This document shows positions 43,633 through 51,800 of a stretch of DNA of 64,000 nt, piece by piece; the first letter of the stretch is position 1; each line of letters starts with the position of its first letter. The stretch is from Lacticaseibacillus camelliae DSM 22697 = JCM 13995 (lineage in GTDB: Bacteria; Bacillota; Bacilli; Lactobacillales; Lactobacillaceae), in the NCBI RefSeq assembly GCF_001311195.1, contig NZ_BBAJ01000002.1:1-64000 (forward strand). Direction: 5' to 3'. Made by a program: the position numbers and the translations under genes. The notes beneath the pieces were generated by a model. The model worked only from the letters and a program-made list of their open reading frames with translations, ran no database searches and was not told the DNA's origin.

Positions 43633-43700
43633 ATTATACCACGCTTTCATGACTGGCTTCCATAATCCTCAGGGCAGGGACCGCGAAAGTCTGATATACT
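43633..43700. promoter_or_regulatory. Divergent promoters for the 121-aa gene and recJ
   Basis: On the minus strand TGGTATAAT (TATAAT at 43638-43633) and on the plus strand TGATATACT (TATACT at 43695-43700) are both extended -10 elements. Neither has a good -35 hexamer. Confidence 0.6.
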
Positions 43701-43725
43701 ATTGCGGTTAGAAAGGAAGACGACG

Positions 43726-46003
43726 ATGGCACATTACCTTTGGCAAGAGGCCGCACAACCAAGCGCAGAAGAGACCAAGCAGGTGGCGGAGACACTATCA
43801 GTGCCGCCATTTTTGGCGCGGCTGCTGATTCAGCGCGGGATCACCGATCAGGCAGCCTACGATGCGTTCTGCACGCCGGACCTGAGTCGGTTGAACGATC
43901 CGTTTGCGTTGCATGACATGCAAAAGGCGGTCGACCGCATCAAGCAGGCCATCACCCAGCAGGAAAAAAATTACGATTTACGGTGATTATGACGTCGACG
44001 GGTTGACTGCCACGTCAATTATGAAGGACACGCTGGTGAATTCGCTTGGTGCCGACAACGTTGAGACGTTCATCCCGGATCGATTCACGGACGGCTACGG
44101 CCCCAACGCCGAGGTCTACGACTATTTGCGGAAAAACGGGACCCAGCTGGTGATCACCGTCGACAATGGGGTGGGTGGCGCAAGCGTCATCGATCAGGCC
44201 ATGGCGGCGGGGATGGACGTGGTCGTCACCGATCACCACGAGCTACCGCAGGTCCTGCCAAAAGCTGTCGCGGTGGTCCATCCGCGGCATCCTGACGGCC
44301 ATTATCCATTCAACGATTTGTCCGGCGCCGGGGTTGCCTTCAAGGTGGCCAGCGCGTTGTTGGGCGAGCCGGCGACGGATTGCTTGGATCTGGCCGCCTT
44401 GGGGACGGTTGCCGACATTGTCAGCATGACCGGAGAAAATCGACTGATCGTCCAGATGGGCCTGCAGATGATCCATCAGCAGCAGCGCCCAGGGATCAAC
44501 GCGCTGATCAAGGTCGCGGATCTTGACCCGGAGAAGGTGGATGAAACCTCGATTGGATTCGGAATCGGTCCGCGGCTGAACGCACTGGGCCGACTGGGTG
44601 ATGCAAATCCTGGGGTCACCCTGCTGACGACGTTTGACGACGACGAGGCCGATAAACTGGCCGCTAACGTCAATGAACTGAATCAGAAGCGGCAAGCCCT
44701 GGTGGCCAAAATCTCGCAAGAGGCGCTGACCATTGCGCAAAGTCCTGAGAACCAGGCGAAGAAGACCCTGATTGTCGCCCATGCCGGCTGGCATGAAGGG
44801 GTGCTGGGCATTGTGGCCTCACACCTGGTCGAAGCAACCGGCAAGCCGACCCTGGTCCTCAACATTGCGAAGGACGGGCAAACCGCGAAAGGGTCAGGGC
44901 GGTCAGTCCCGGCATACAACCTGTTCAAGGCACTGGATGCCGCGCGCGACCAGATGACCCATTTTGGCGGGCACGCGATGGCGGCCGGCCTGACCGTTCC
45001 AGTGGCCAACATTCCGGCGCTGCACGCGGCGATGGAGCAGGCCGCAGCAGTGGCCCTCAAGGATGCGCCGAAGCCGACCCTGGCCATCAGCGGCCGGCTG
45101 GAAGCCAGCGACATCAGCCTGGACAACTATCACCTGATGCGTAAGCTCGCGCCGTTTGGCCCAGGCAATGAGGAGCCGACGTTCGTTTACGTGCCTAAGC
45201 AGGTGACGGACGTCCAGCAAATGGGCAAAACCAAAGCGCACCTGCGTTTTTCGGCTGACGGGCAAAAGGTCGTCGCGTTCAACCGCGGCGGGGATGCCCC
45301 GTCACTGACGGCGGCCAGCCAAGTCAAGCTGGCACTGCGCATGGATGAGAACACCTGGCAGAACCGGACCAGCCTGCAGCTGCGCCTCGTGGACTGGGAG
45401 CTGAAACAACCCAGCGTGATCGACATGCGGCTGCCAGTGGCCAGTGCCGAGCAGTTTCGCGGCGCGTATAATTACGTGTTCTTTGACCCCAAGCGCAAGC
45501 AGGCCATGACTGCGACCTTTATGTTTGGGGGCCCGGTGATGATGGCGCAGGCCGTGACGACGCCGCTCGCCAATGCGGTGTTGGTTGATCTGCCGCCTGA
45601 TGAGGCCACCTTAAACACGTTGATGACGCACGTTCAGCTGCCGGTGCGAGTCGTCTTTACGGCTCAGGCTGCAGAGCTGGTCGCCGTGCCGAATCGGCAA
45701 GAGTGTGGCAGTGTGCTGCATTTTCTGGCGGCCAACCCCGGGTTTGACAAGCATCACCTGCCAGCGGCGGCCAAACAGGTGCATTTGACGATTCGTCAAG
45801 TGATTTTAGCCGTACAGGTGTTTTTTGAGTTGGGATTTGTTAAAATAGACGGGTCCCAAATTACCGTCACTGCGCATCCAGCTAAGAGAGCCTTGCAGGA
45901 AAGTGTCGCCTACCAGCGGCAGACGGCGTTTTTGAAGCTGGCACACTGGTTGCAAACCGCGAGTCGCCCCGCACTTGAGGCATGGCTGACGGCAAAGAAA
46001 TGA
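43726..46003 (+). CDS. recJ: Single-strand-specific exonuclease RecJ (frameshifted)
   Basis: Reconstructed length is 758 residues. RecJ degrades single-stranded DNA 5' to 3' in recombination and mismatch repair. The DHH phosphoesterase motifs are present: YGDYDVDGLTATSIM, VVTDHHELPQVLPKA and, in DHHA1, FGGHAMAAGL. OB-fold and a long Firmicute-type C-terminal extension follow. A7 at 43964-43970 has one extra A (QQEKITIYGDYD), placed just before the first metal motif. ATG 43726 has AAAGGAAG. apt follows 12 bases later, so the two share a transcript. Confidence 0.94.
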
Positions 46004-46015
46004 GGAATTGGATCA

Positions 46016-46543
46016 ATGACGATCAATTATAAAGATTACATCGCAAGTGTCCCGGACTTCCCTGAGCCTGGGATCATCTATCGCGACATTTCGCCTCTAA
46101 TGGCAGACGGCAAGGCATACGCCGCAGCAACGGACGAACTGGTCGCTTACGCCAAAGATAAGCAGGTTGAAATGGTCGTTGGCCCCGAGGCCCGCGGCTT
46201 CATCGTCGGGTGCCCGGTGGCCTACAAGCTCGGGGTCGGTTTCGCACCGGCTCGGAAAAAGGGCAAACTGCCGCGACCGACTGTGAGCGCCTCTTACAAC
46301 TTGGAGTACGGCAGTGAAACGCTGTACCTGCATAAGGATGCCGTCAAACCTGGCCAGCGCGTGCTGGTAGTCGATGACCTTCTGGCCACTGGGGGTACCA
46401 TCTCGGCGACAATTTCACTGGTTGAAAAACTGGGTGGCATTGTCGTGGGAACGGCTTTCATCGTCGAGCTGGAGGACCTGCACGGCCGCGATAAGCTGAA
46501 GGGTTACGATATGATGACCCTGACGACTTATAAAGGGGCTTAA
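46016..46543 (+). CDS. apt: Adenine phosphoribosyltransferase
   Basis: A 175-residue intact purine-salvage enzyme that makes AMP from adenine and PRPP. Signatures: [20 protein letters not shown] at the N-terminus, [19 protein letters not shown] and the PRPP-binding loop [13 protein letters not shown]. In Firmicutes apt regularly follows recJ and precedes relA; here relA is about 6 kb farther on, separated by several small genes, which hints at insertions in the ancestral order. A terminator follows at once. Confidence 0.97.
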   Translation: MTINYKDYIASVPDFPEPGIIYRDISPLMADGKAYAAATDELVAYAKDKQVEMVVGPEARGFIVGCPVAYKLGVGFAPARKKGKLPRPTVSASYNLEYGSETLYLHKDAVKPGQRVLVVDDLLATGGTISATISLVEKLGGIVVGTAFIVELEDLHGRDKLKGYDMMTLTTYKGA

Positions 46544-46551
46544 CAAGCGGG

Positions 46552-46579
46552 AGGGTGCGAGCAGTCGCGCTCTTTTTTT
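46552..46579 (+). terminator. Intrinsic terminator after apt
   Basis: AGGGTGCGA and TCGCGCTCT pair (two wobbles) around GCAG and are followed by seven T residues. Confidence 0.85.
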
Positions 46580-46638
46580 GCAGCCGGTTTGCTTTTATTG
46601 CTCGGTCGGAATCGTTACAATGAAACCGGAGGCACGCC

Positions 46639-47152
46639 ATGAGTAAGAAGAAAAAAAGAGGACAAGACGCTGGTCGAGAAAATGCTCGACAAGCAAAATG
46701 TCGCCTATAAACAATACGAATTTCCCACGCATGAGGCCGGGGACGTGGCGCAGTTGAGTGTGGACCATCTGGCAGTGCCGGAGCATCTGATCTACAAGAC
46801 CCTGGCGCTGACCGGCAATAAAACTGGCCCGCTGATTGCGGTCGTGCCGCTGGATATGCACGTCGACTACAAGAAACTGGCCAAGGCTTCAGGCAACAAG
46901 AAGGTCGGCATGGTGCCACTGAAAGACCTGGTCAAAACGACAGGCTACGAGCACGGCGCCAACACCCCGATCGGCATCCACGCGCGGCACCGCTACCCGA
47001 TCTTCATTGGGGAAGAAGCCCTGAAGCAGCCGGAGATCATTGTCAGTTCAGGAAAAATCGGCCGCTCTGTGGGCATCGCCCCTAAGGCCCTAGCCAAAGT
47101 GGTCTCAGCGACGTTTGCCGCGATCACCAGCCCCGAGGAACAGGAGGAATAA
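46639..47152 (+). CDS. Cys-tRNA(Pro) deacylase YbaK/EbsC family (frameshifted)
   Basis: Reconstructed length is 170 residues. Family features: an N-terminal helix (EKMLDKQNVAYKQYEFPTHE), VDHLAVPEHLIYKTLAL with the catalytic-site Lys region, the KKLAKASGNKKVGMVP segment and GGISPIG-like HGANTPIGIHARH. These free-standing relatives of the ProRS editing domain hydrolyse mischarged Cys-tRNA(Pro). A7 at 46651-46657 carries one extra A directly after the start (MSKKKKEDKTLVEKM). ATG 46639 follows CCGGAGGC. It is two bases from the next gene, so they are co-expressed. Confidence 0.9.
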
Positions 47153-47153
47153 C

Positions 47154-47468
47154 ATGTTTTCAGCCAATCACAGTCGCTTCGCCACTTATGGTGTTATTGC
47201 CAAGCTGCCAGGTGAGATCATTGATTCAATTTGGATGATCATCGATCAGGACCTCACCGGCGTGGTCCCACTAGGTAATATACTGCGGTTTGATCTGCTC
47301 AACACGAAAGGGAAGCTGACCGTGGCCTTTTCGGAAAAGGGCGGCGACACGCAACTGGCCATTGACCTGCCGTTTGATTATGATGCGAGTTTTCTCGACA
47401 CGGTCATGGCGTACGACGACGGTGAGAATCAAACGATCCTCCTGCCCGAGGAAGGGCATCAGCAGTAG
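47154..47468 (+). CDS. DUF960 family protein
   Basis: A 104-residue protein with the DUF960 pattern: a start of the form MFSANHSRFATYGVIAKLP, then IIDSIWMIIDQDLT, and a final acidic-beta part ending in a DDG motif (AYDDGENQTILLPEEG). This small family is found in lactobacilli, streptococci and staphylococci, and no function is established. CAGGAGG precedes the ATG at 47154, which lies one base after the YbaK-like stop, indicating an operon. A bidirectional terminator follows. It is intact. Confidence 0.8.
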   Translation: MFSANHSRFATYGVIAKLPGEIIDSIWMIIDQDLTGVVPLGNILRFDLLNTKGKLTVAFSEKGGDTQLAIDLPFDYDASFLDTVMAYDDGENQTILLPEEGHQQ

Positions 47469-47481
47469 TCGGCGAAGACCG

Positions 47482-47513
47482 AAAAAGCGTCCAGAAGCCT
47501 CTGGACGCTTTTT
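47482..47513. terminator. Bidirectional intrinsic terminator
   Basis: AAAAAGCGTCCAGA and TCTGGACGCTTTTT form a perfect stem with an AGCC loop. It serves the DUF960 operon on the plus strand and the convergent 136-aa gene on the minus strand. Confidence 0.93.
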
Positions 47514-47548
47514 GTCACTCGCGGGTGCCGCTGGGCCACACCTGCGAG

Positions 47549-47959
47549 TTAGAATGCTGGCACGTTGATCTGCTCAAATGCAGTATTGATTTGCTCACGG
47601 GCGGATTGCTGCTGCTGCAGTGCCGTCGCAAACTGATGGTGATCCACGTGATCCGGCTGTATCGCTTCCAGCATGTCGATCACGGCTTCACGAATGCCTT
47701 TCAGCCCGTTGACCAACAGCTGGTTGAAGCGTTCATACCCTGAAGGGGCAGGCACCGCGGCGCACTGATCCACGAAACGATCGAACCGAATAATGTTTTT
47801 AGTGAAGTACAAGTGAATGCGCTCGAAGTTCTCGCTGGCGAGGCAGTTGCCTTTTTCGATGTTACTGCAGGTGTGCGCGTATTCCTTGAATACGGTTTCA
47901 AAAACCAATAAACGTTCGAGTTCTTGATTGACGCACTGAACATAATCCTGTGTTTGCAT
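47549..47959 (-). CDS. Hypothetical protein, 136 aa
   Basis: A soluble, mainly helical protein beginning MQTQDYVQCVNQELERLLVF and rich in Gln near its end (TALQQQQSAREQINTAF). It has three Cys (CVNQ, HTCSN, DQCAAV, plus one in GNCLAS), no signal peptide and no membrane helix. A strong AAGGGGG precedes the ATG at 47959. It is divergent from the 75-aa gene across an AT-rich intergenic region with repeated heptamers, so the two may be co-regulated. I do not recognise the family. Confidence 0.65.
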   Translation of the reverse strand: MQTQDYVQCVNQELERLLVFETVFKEYAHTCSNIEKGNCLASENFERIHLYFTKNIIRFDRFVDQCAAVPAPSGYERFNQLLVNGLKGIREAVIDMLEAIQPDHVDHHQFATALQQQQSAREQINTAFEQINVPAF

Positions 47960-48157
47960 AGTGATGCCCCCTTAGCTTGTTAATTAACCTACAATCCGAT
48001 GGTATCACTCAAAAAACTAATAATCAACATAATTGTGTACCTATAATTAAAAAATCAACGTTATTAATTGAATTAGTCAACTATCTGTTTCGAAAATTGG
48101 TAAACTAACAGCAGCAGCCGGCGATGGGGCTTTGAAACAGCCAGTCAGCGTGATCCT
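47960..48157. promoter_or_regulatory. AT-rich divergent regulatory region with phased heptamer repeats
   Basis: About 200 bases between two divergent small genes, far more AT-rich than the rest of the window (several TTAATTAA-like stretches between 47980 and 48075). AATCAAC occurs at 48022-48028 and 48053-48059, and AGTCAAC at 48075-48081, all in the same orientation. Start-to-start distances are 31 and 22 bases, close to three and two helix turns. Clear -35/-10 pairs are not obvious. The phasing suggests regulator binding sites; this is inference. Confidence 0.45.
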
Positions 48158-48170
48158 AGGAGGTAGCTTG

Positions 48171-48398
48171 ATGGAAGAGAAACAATTGCGTGCCTTGATC
48201 GCAGATGCGGCTGATTCGGTGGTCGCGAATGAGTTCACCGAAACTCAGATTCAGTCTCGGGCGGCAGAGTGGCAAAAGGCGGTACCGAACGCGACCTTAG
48301 CTGAAGCGACGACCTATGTGCTGGCGGAAAACCGGGCGTTCACGGAAGCACTGTTGGCGCAGGTGCTGGCCAAGATGACCAAGTCCGCACAGGATTGA
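48171..48398 (+). CDS. Hypothetical protein, 75 aa
   Basis: A short, alanine-rich helical protein starting MEEKQLRALIADAADSVVAN and ending LAKMTKSAQD. No motif, signal peptide or membrane helix is visible. ATG 48171 has an ideal AGGAGG (48158-48163) 7 bases upstream; in-frame extension to a TTG at 48132 lacks such a site. It is preceded by the AT-rich repeat region and followed by the tRNA-Ser locus on the opposite strand. The strong ribosome-binding site is the main support for calling it a gene. Confidence 0.65.
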   Translation: MEEKQLRALIADAADSVVANEFTETQIQSRAAEWQKAVPNATLAEATTYVLAENRAFTEALLAQVLAKMTKSAQD

Positions 48399-48428
48399 TG
48401 CGCCCATCACGTTGAATCGTGTTTGGGC

Positions 48429-48460
48429 AAAAAAAACGCCACAACCCCAGAAAAGGCGTT
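48429..48460 (-). terminator. Terminator downstream of tRNA-Ser (minus strand)
   Basis: On the minus strand AACGCC and GGCGTT pair across a 14-base loop and are followed by eight T residues. It lies about 20 bases past the tRNA 3' end. Confidence 0.8.
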
Positions 48461-48479
48461 GCGACGGACTTTTGATTAA

Positions 48480-48566
48480 GGAGAGTACAGGATTTGAACC
48501 TGCGCGCCGGTGTGAACCGGTTCGCCGGATTTCGAGTCCGGTGCATTACCACTCTGCCAACTCTCC
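48480..48566 (-). tRNA. tRNA-Ser(CGA)
   Basis: Read on the minus strand from 48566, a complete class II tRNA folds: acceptor GGAGAGT with ACTCTCC, a short D stem (GCA/TGC), anticodon stem CCGGA/TCCGG around CTCGAAA (anticodon CGA, reading UCG), a long variable arm with CCGG/CCGG, and a T arm GCAGG-TTCAAAT-CCTGT. CCA is not encoded: the bases after the acceptor read TTAATC. The discriminator position is therefore U, where G is usual for serine tRNAs. Confidence 0.95.
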
Positions 48567-48641
48567 ATGTGGTAAACTATTTGCAGAACGTTATTTAGTA
48601 TAGCAAATGTTTAGTTTTTTTGCAAATAGCCTGAGCAAGTT

Positions 48642-48669
48642 TTGTGATTAAAGTTGAAGCTCGTATACT
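48642..48669 (+). promoter_or_regulatory. Promoter for the membrane-protein/YxeA gene group
   Basis: TTGTGA (48642-48647) and TATACT (48664-48669) are separated by 16 bases, about 30 bases before the start of the 123-aa gene. Confidence 0.6.
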
Positions 48670-48698
48670 GAATGTATTCTTACTAAGGATTGGTCAAG

Positions 48699-49070
48699 AT
48701 GAAACCTTCTGTCATTAAACTGATTGGCTTGTACAGCTTGCTGTATGCCGTTTTTACCGTCGTGGTGCTGCTGTGGGCGAGTTTGACCGCCCTGCGCTCC
48801 GGCTTTAGCTTTCCGGCAGTGGGGCGCCTGATGATGCTGTGGGAGCCGCGGTGGTGGCTGAGTGTGATCGGGATCGCCTTGCATGTGCTGGCCTACCTGA
48901 AGGCTCTGAGGCGGCCCCGGCTTCTGCTCGGCAACCTTCTTTGCATCTGGGCGTTTGTCGCCTACGCGCTGGTGCCAAATTACAGCTTGTACCTGGCAAT
49001 CATGCAGCTGGCTGGCGTGTTTATCATCATGACCTATCACCGGCCAGAACCGGCTGCAGTCGAGGAGTGA
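48699..49070 (+). CDS. Hypothetical integral membrane protein, 123 aa
   Basis: Four predicted membrane helices: roughly residues 5-27 (IKLIGLYSLLYAVFTVVVLL), 48-66 (WWLSVIGIALHVLAYLKAL), 74-91 and 95-113 (YLAIMQLAGVFIIMTY). Loops are short, with basic residues between helices 2 and 3 (KALRRPR). The C-terminus is acidic (EPAAVEE). ATG 48699 has AAGGA 9 bases upstream. It lies 5 bases before a 57-aa gene and a YxeA-family gene, so the three form a small operon with a possible envelope role. The family is not recognised. Confidence 0.72.
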   Translation: MKPSVIKLIGLYSLLYAVFTVVVLLWASLTALRSGFSFPAVGRLMMLWEPRWWLSVIGIALHVLAYLKALRRPRLLLGNLLCIWAFVAYALVPNYSLYLAIMQLAGVFIIMTYHRPEPAAVEE

Positions 49071-49075
49071 ACAGT

Positions 49076-49250
49076 ATGAGTTTATTTAAGAAAAAAACAG
49101 CCCGACACGCCGCAGCTGCCGCAGTCATACGACTTTGCTAAAATGGTCAAGAACGCTCGGGAACAAGATCCGAGCCGCTTCGCCAAGCTTCAGGCCACGT
49201 TTGGACACCTGAAAAAAACGCCACATCATCATCAGGAGGGAGAACGATGA
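49076..49250 (+). CDS. Small hypothetical protein, 57 aa (frameshifted)
   Basis: Reconstructed, it reads MSLFKKKQPDTPQLPQSYDF, then AKMVKNAREQDPSRFAKLQA and a His-rich tail (TPHHHQEGER). A7 at 49091-49097 holds one A too many. Without that correction the frame ends after 21 residues. The first codons are lysine-rich and the protein has no membrane helix. Its TGA overlaps the next ATG (ATGA), a sign of coupling with the YxeA-family gene. The precise overlap and consistent frame repair support its reality; no function can be given. Confidence 0.6.
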
Positions 49251-49635
49251 AAAAAAGTTTTCGGCGGGATCGCCGCAGTCCTTGTCGTGATTATCGGCTT
49301 TTGGGGCTACAATTACTGGCGCACGACCTATCAAACCACGACCGCATACGCCAAAGTGACCACGGTCACCAAGAAAAAAAGCGGTCGAAAACGGTAAGGA
49401 CTACAAGGTCAACGGTCAGCAGTATTATTATTACGACTACGACCTGACCTGGGTCACGGCCAGTGGGGACACTCGCGATTTGGGCTACGAGACCAAGCAG
49501 GCCCCTGATGGGCCAATGCCGTATGCCCAGGGCCAATACCTGACCGCCAAGATCTCGCAAAAGCGCGTCGTGGCAGGGCCAAGTTTGATCGATGCCGCCA
49601 AGCTGCCTGCCAGCGTGAAGGCCAAACTGAATTAG
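49247..49635 (+). CDS. YxeA-family (DUF1093) protein (two frameshifts)
   Basis: Reconstructed length is 128 residues. An N-terminal basic stretch and one membrane helix or signal anchor (KKVFGGIAAVLVVIIGFWGY) are followed by a small beta domain with QYYYYDYDLTWVTASGDTRD and ending in GQYLTAKISQKRVV, the layout of YxeA/DUF1093 exported proteins. Their function is unknown; some lie beside cell-envelope-stress or peptide-transport genes. Both indels are extra A residues in A7 runs, at 49250-49256 directly after the start and at 49374-49380. A terminator follows. Confidence 0.78.
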
Positions 49636-49637
49636 TC

Positions 49638-49670
49638 AAAATGCCGATCCGGCCATCGGCATTTTTCTTT
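49638..49670 (+). terminator. Intrinsic terminator after the YxeA-family gene
   Basis: AAATGCCGAT and ATCGGCATTT pair around CCGGCC and lead into a T-rich tail. Confidence 0.93.
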
Positions 49671-49703
49671 GACTTCGACGTCTTCTGGCCGGGACACTTT
49701 TCC

Positions 49704-49731
49704 TTGTCGCGGTAGTAGTTTAAGATATACG
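49704..49731 (+). promoter_or_regulatory. Candidate mpg promoter very close to the start codon
   Basis: TTGTCG (49704-49709) and TATACG (49726-49731), 16 bases apart. The -10 ends only 4 bases before the ATG at 49736, so a transcript from here would be leaderless or nearly so. Confidence 0.45.
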
Positions 49732-49735
49732 AGTA

Positions 49736-50378
49736 ATGAAAGATAAACTAATTAATTGGCTCACGCAGAGCACTACGGTTATGGCTGCCCGGGGGCTGCT
49801 GGGCGCGGTGCTGAAAGTTGGCGACTGTGCGGGGCTGGTGGTTGAAACCGAGGCTTACTTAGGCGTATCTGACCGTGCCGCGCACGCGTTTGGCGGGCGG
49901 CGCACGAAAACCAACGAGGCGTTGTACGGGCGGCCGGGACGGTTTACGTCTACCAGATGCGGCAGTACTGCCTACTCAATGTGGTCACGCAACCAGCGAC
50001 GATTCCGCAGTGTGTGTTGATTCGGGCGGTTGAACCCATTGCCGGTGTGGCCGCAATGGCGATGCGGCGAGGGCGCAGCGGACCGGCAATGACGTCCGGC
50101 CCTGGCAAGCTGTGTCAAGCGTTTGGCATCACCCTGGCGGACAACAATCGGGCCGTGAATCAGGGGCGGGTCCAGCTCATCTGGCCGGGGCGCACGCCGG
50201 CCTTGATCAGGCGACGCCGCGGATTGGGGTTCCGAACAAGGGAACAGCGACAACGGCCGCGTTGCGCTTTTTCGTTGCTGGCAACGCGAATGTCTCAGAT
50301 ATGAAGAAAAGGGCAATTGACCTAACGGAGGATGGCAATGAAGCAGACCGAGAACATGCTGGACTATATCGGCGATAA
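49736..50378 (+). CDS. DNA-3-methyladenine glycosylase, Mpg/AAG type (two frameshifts)
   Basis: Reconstructed length is 214 residues. This base-excision enzyme removes alkylated purines. The family features are AARGLLGAVLKV, VVETEAYLGVSDRAAHAFGG with the catalytic Glu, RTKTNEALYGRPG, TVYVYQMRQYCLLNVVT and ATPRIGVPN. One G is missing at 49936-49938 (RPGTVYVYQ) and one at 50187-50190 (WPGAHAGLDQ). No proper Shine-Dalgarno precedes the ATG. The corrected frame ends at 50378, 41 bases inside the next gene, so another undetected error near the 3' end is possible. Confidence 0.82.
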
Positions 50379-50835
50379 GATCGACGCGATGGATTTCGAT
50401 GGGGACCTGGACCTGAACTGGGACAAGGAAGCACGCGTTTTTGAAGTGGAGCTGACCATGACGGTCGAAGCGGCAAAGGGTTATGAGGTCGAGGACCAGG
50501 ACGGCCAAACCATCGACGACGGTGAGATCGACTATTCCGATGCCATTTTGTTTTACGATGCAACGCGCCTAAATGGTGACGACTACAAGGACAACTATCT
50601 GGCCGTGTTTGGGTTCCAAGGTAAGCAAGGCATCGCGAAGGCCACCGTCGATGCTGTGTTTGCTTACCTGCAGGACCTGCTTGATGATGGCCAATCCGAC
50701 CTCATGGACTTTGTTGACGGCACTTCGGACGCGGACACTTTTGAGCTTCACTTTGATGACGCGAAGTATCAAACCGCCTATGCGAAGCAGCCGGAAGCGG
50801 CGCGGCACCAATTACTGCCGTACCCCCAGTATTAG
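50338..50835 (+). CDS. DUF3013 family protein
   Basis: A 165-residue, strongly acidic protein. It starts KQTENMLDYIGDKIDAMDFD, has NWDKEARVFEVELTMTVEAA, and ends in a segment around FELHFDDAKYQTAY. DUF3013 proteins are limited to Lactobacillales and are commonly found directly before prmA, as here; the function is unknown. ATG 50338 is preferred over that at 50332 because GGAGG is then 7 bases away. It is 9 bases from prmA and part of the same operon. Intact. Confidence 0.85.
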   Translation: MKQTENMLDYIGDKIDAMDFDGDLDLNWDKEARVFEVELTMTVEAAKGYEVEDQDGQTIDDGEIDYSDAILFYDATRLNGDDYKDNYLAVFGFQGKQGIAKATVDAVFAYLQDLLDDGQSDLMDFVDGTSDADTFELHFDDAKYQTAYAKQPEAARHQLLPYPQY

Positions 50836-50844
50836 GAGGTCTGC

Positions 50845-51800
50845 ATGGATCAGTGGGTTGAATTCGCGATCGAAACCAGCAGTGAGGCAGTGGATGCCGT
50901 TGCCAATTTTTTAATGGCCGAAGGGGCTGACGGCGTTCAAATTGAGGACGCGGCAGACTTTCAAGGCGGCCAAACGACCAATGCGCGCGGGGGGTGGTTT
51001 GATCCCGTCAGCATCCCTCATCGGCAAAGCGGCGCGAAGGTCAGTGGTTATTTTGATGGGCGCCGCCACCCGGCGGAGTTGGTCGCCACGCTCCAGGCGC
51101 GGGTGGCTCAGCTGCCTAGTTTTGGGCTGGCGGAGGGCCCGGGCACGGTCACGGCGCACGCGCTGGCACAAGAAAGCTGGGCGAACGAGTGGAAAAAGTA
51201 CTACCACCCGCTGCGCATCACCCGCTTTTTGACCATCGTGCCGCCTGGCTGGATTATCAACCGCAGCAGTCTGGGGAACTGGTGATGCGGCTAGACCCGG
51301 ACATGGCCTTTGGGACTGGCAGTCACCCGACGACCGCACTGATGCTGCGGCTGCTTGAAAGTCAGATTCGCGGCGGCGAAACCATGATCGATGTGGGTAC
51401 TGGCTCCGGCATCCTGGCTTTGGGCGCGCGCATGCTGGGTGCCAAGCACGTGTTAGCGACAGATGTTGACGAGGCGGCAGTTGCCAATGCCAAGGCGAAC
51501 TTGGCCCTTAACGACATTGATGGCATTGAGGTCGTGGCCAATGATTTACTCAAGGGAATCGAGACGCGCGTTGACATGGTCGCCGCTAACATTCTGGCCG
51601 ACGTGCTGACGCCTTTGATCCCGCAAGTGCCGTCTGTCCTCAAGCCTCATGGCCGGTTGCTGTTATCTGGGGTTTATCACGACAAGGTGGCGGCGATTGA
51701 CCAGACGCTTAACGAGAACGGCCTGCGCGTGTTGGCGCAGGCCCGGCTGGGCGACTGGGTCGCGCTTGTGGCCGGCCTGGCAGCGGAGGCGGACGAATGA
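50845..51800 (+). CDS. prmA: Ribosomal protein L11 methyltransferase (frameshifted)
   Basis: Reconstructed length is 318 residues. PrmA trimethylates L11 using SAM. The N-terminal domain starts [20 protein letters not shown]; the catalytic domain has [19 protein letters not shown] and the SAM motif [15 protein letters not shown], then [13 protein letters not shown]. One base is missing at about 51240-51243 ([13 protein letters not shown]), just before the catalytic domain. TAGGAGG lies 8 bases before ATG 50845. Its TGA overlaps the rsmE start (ATGA). Confidence 0.93.
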
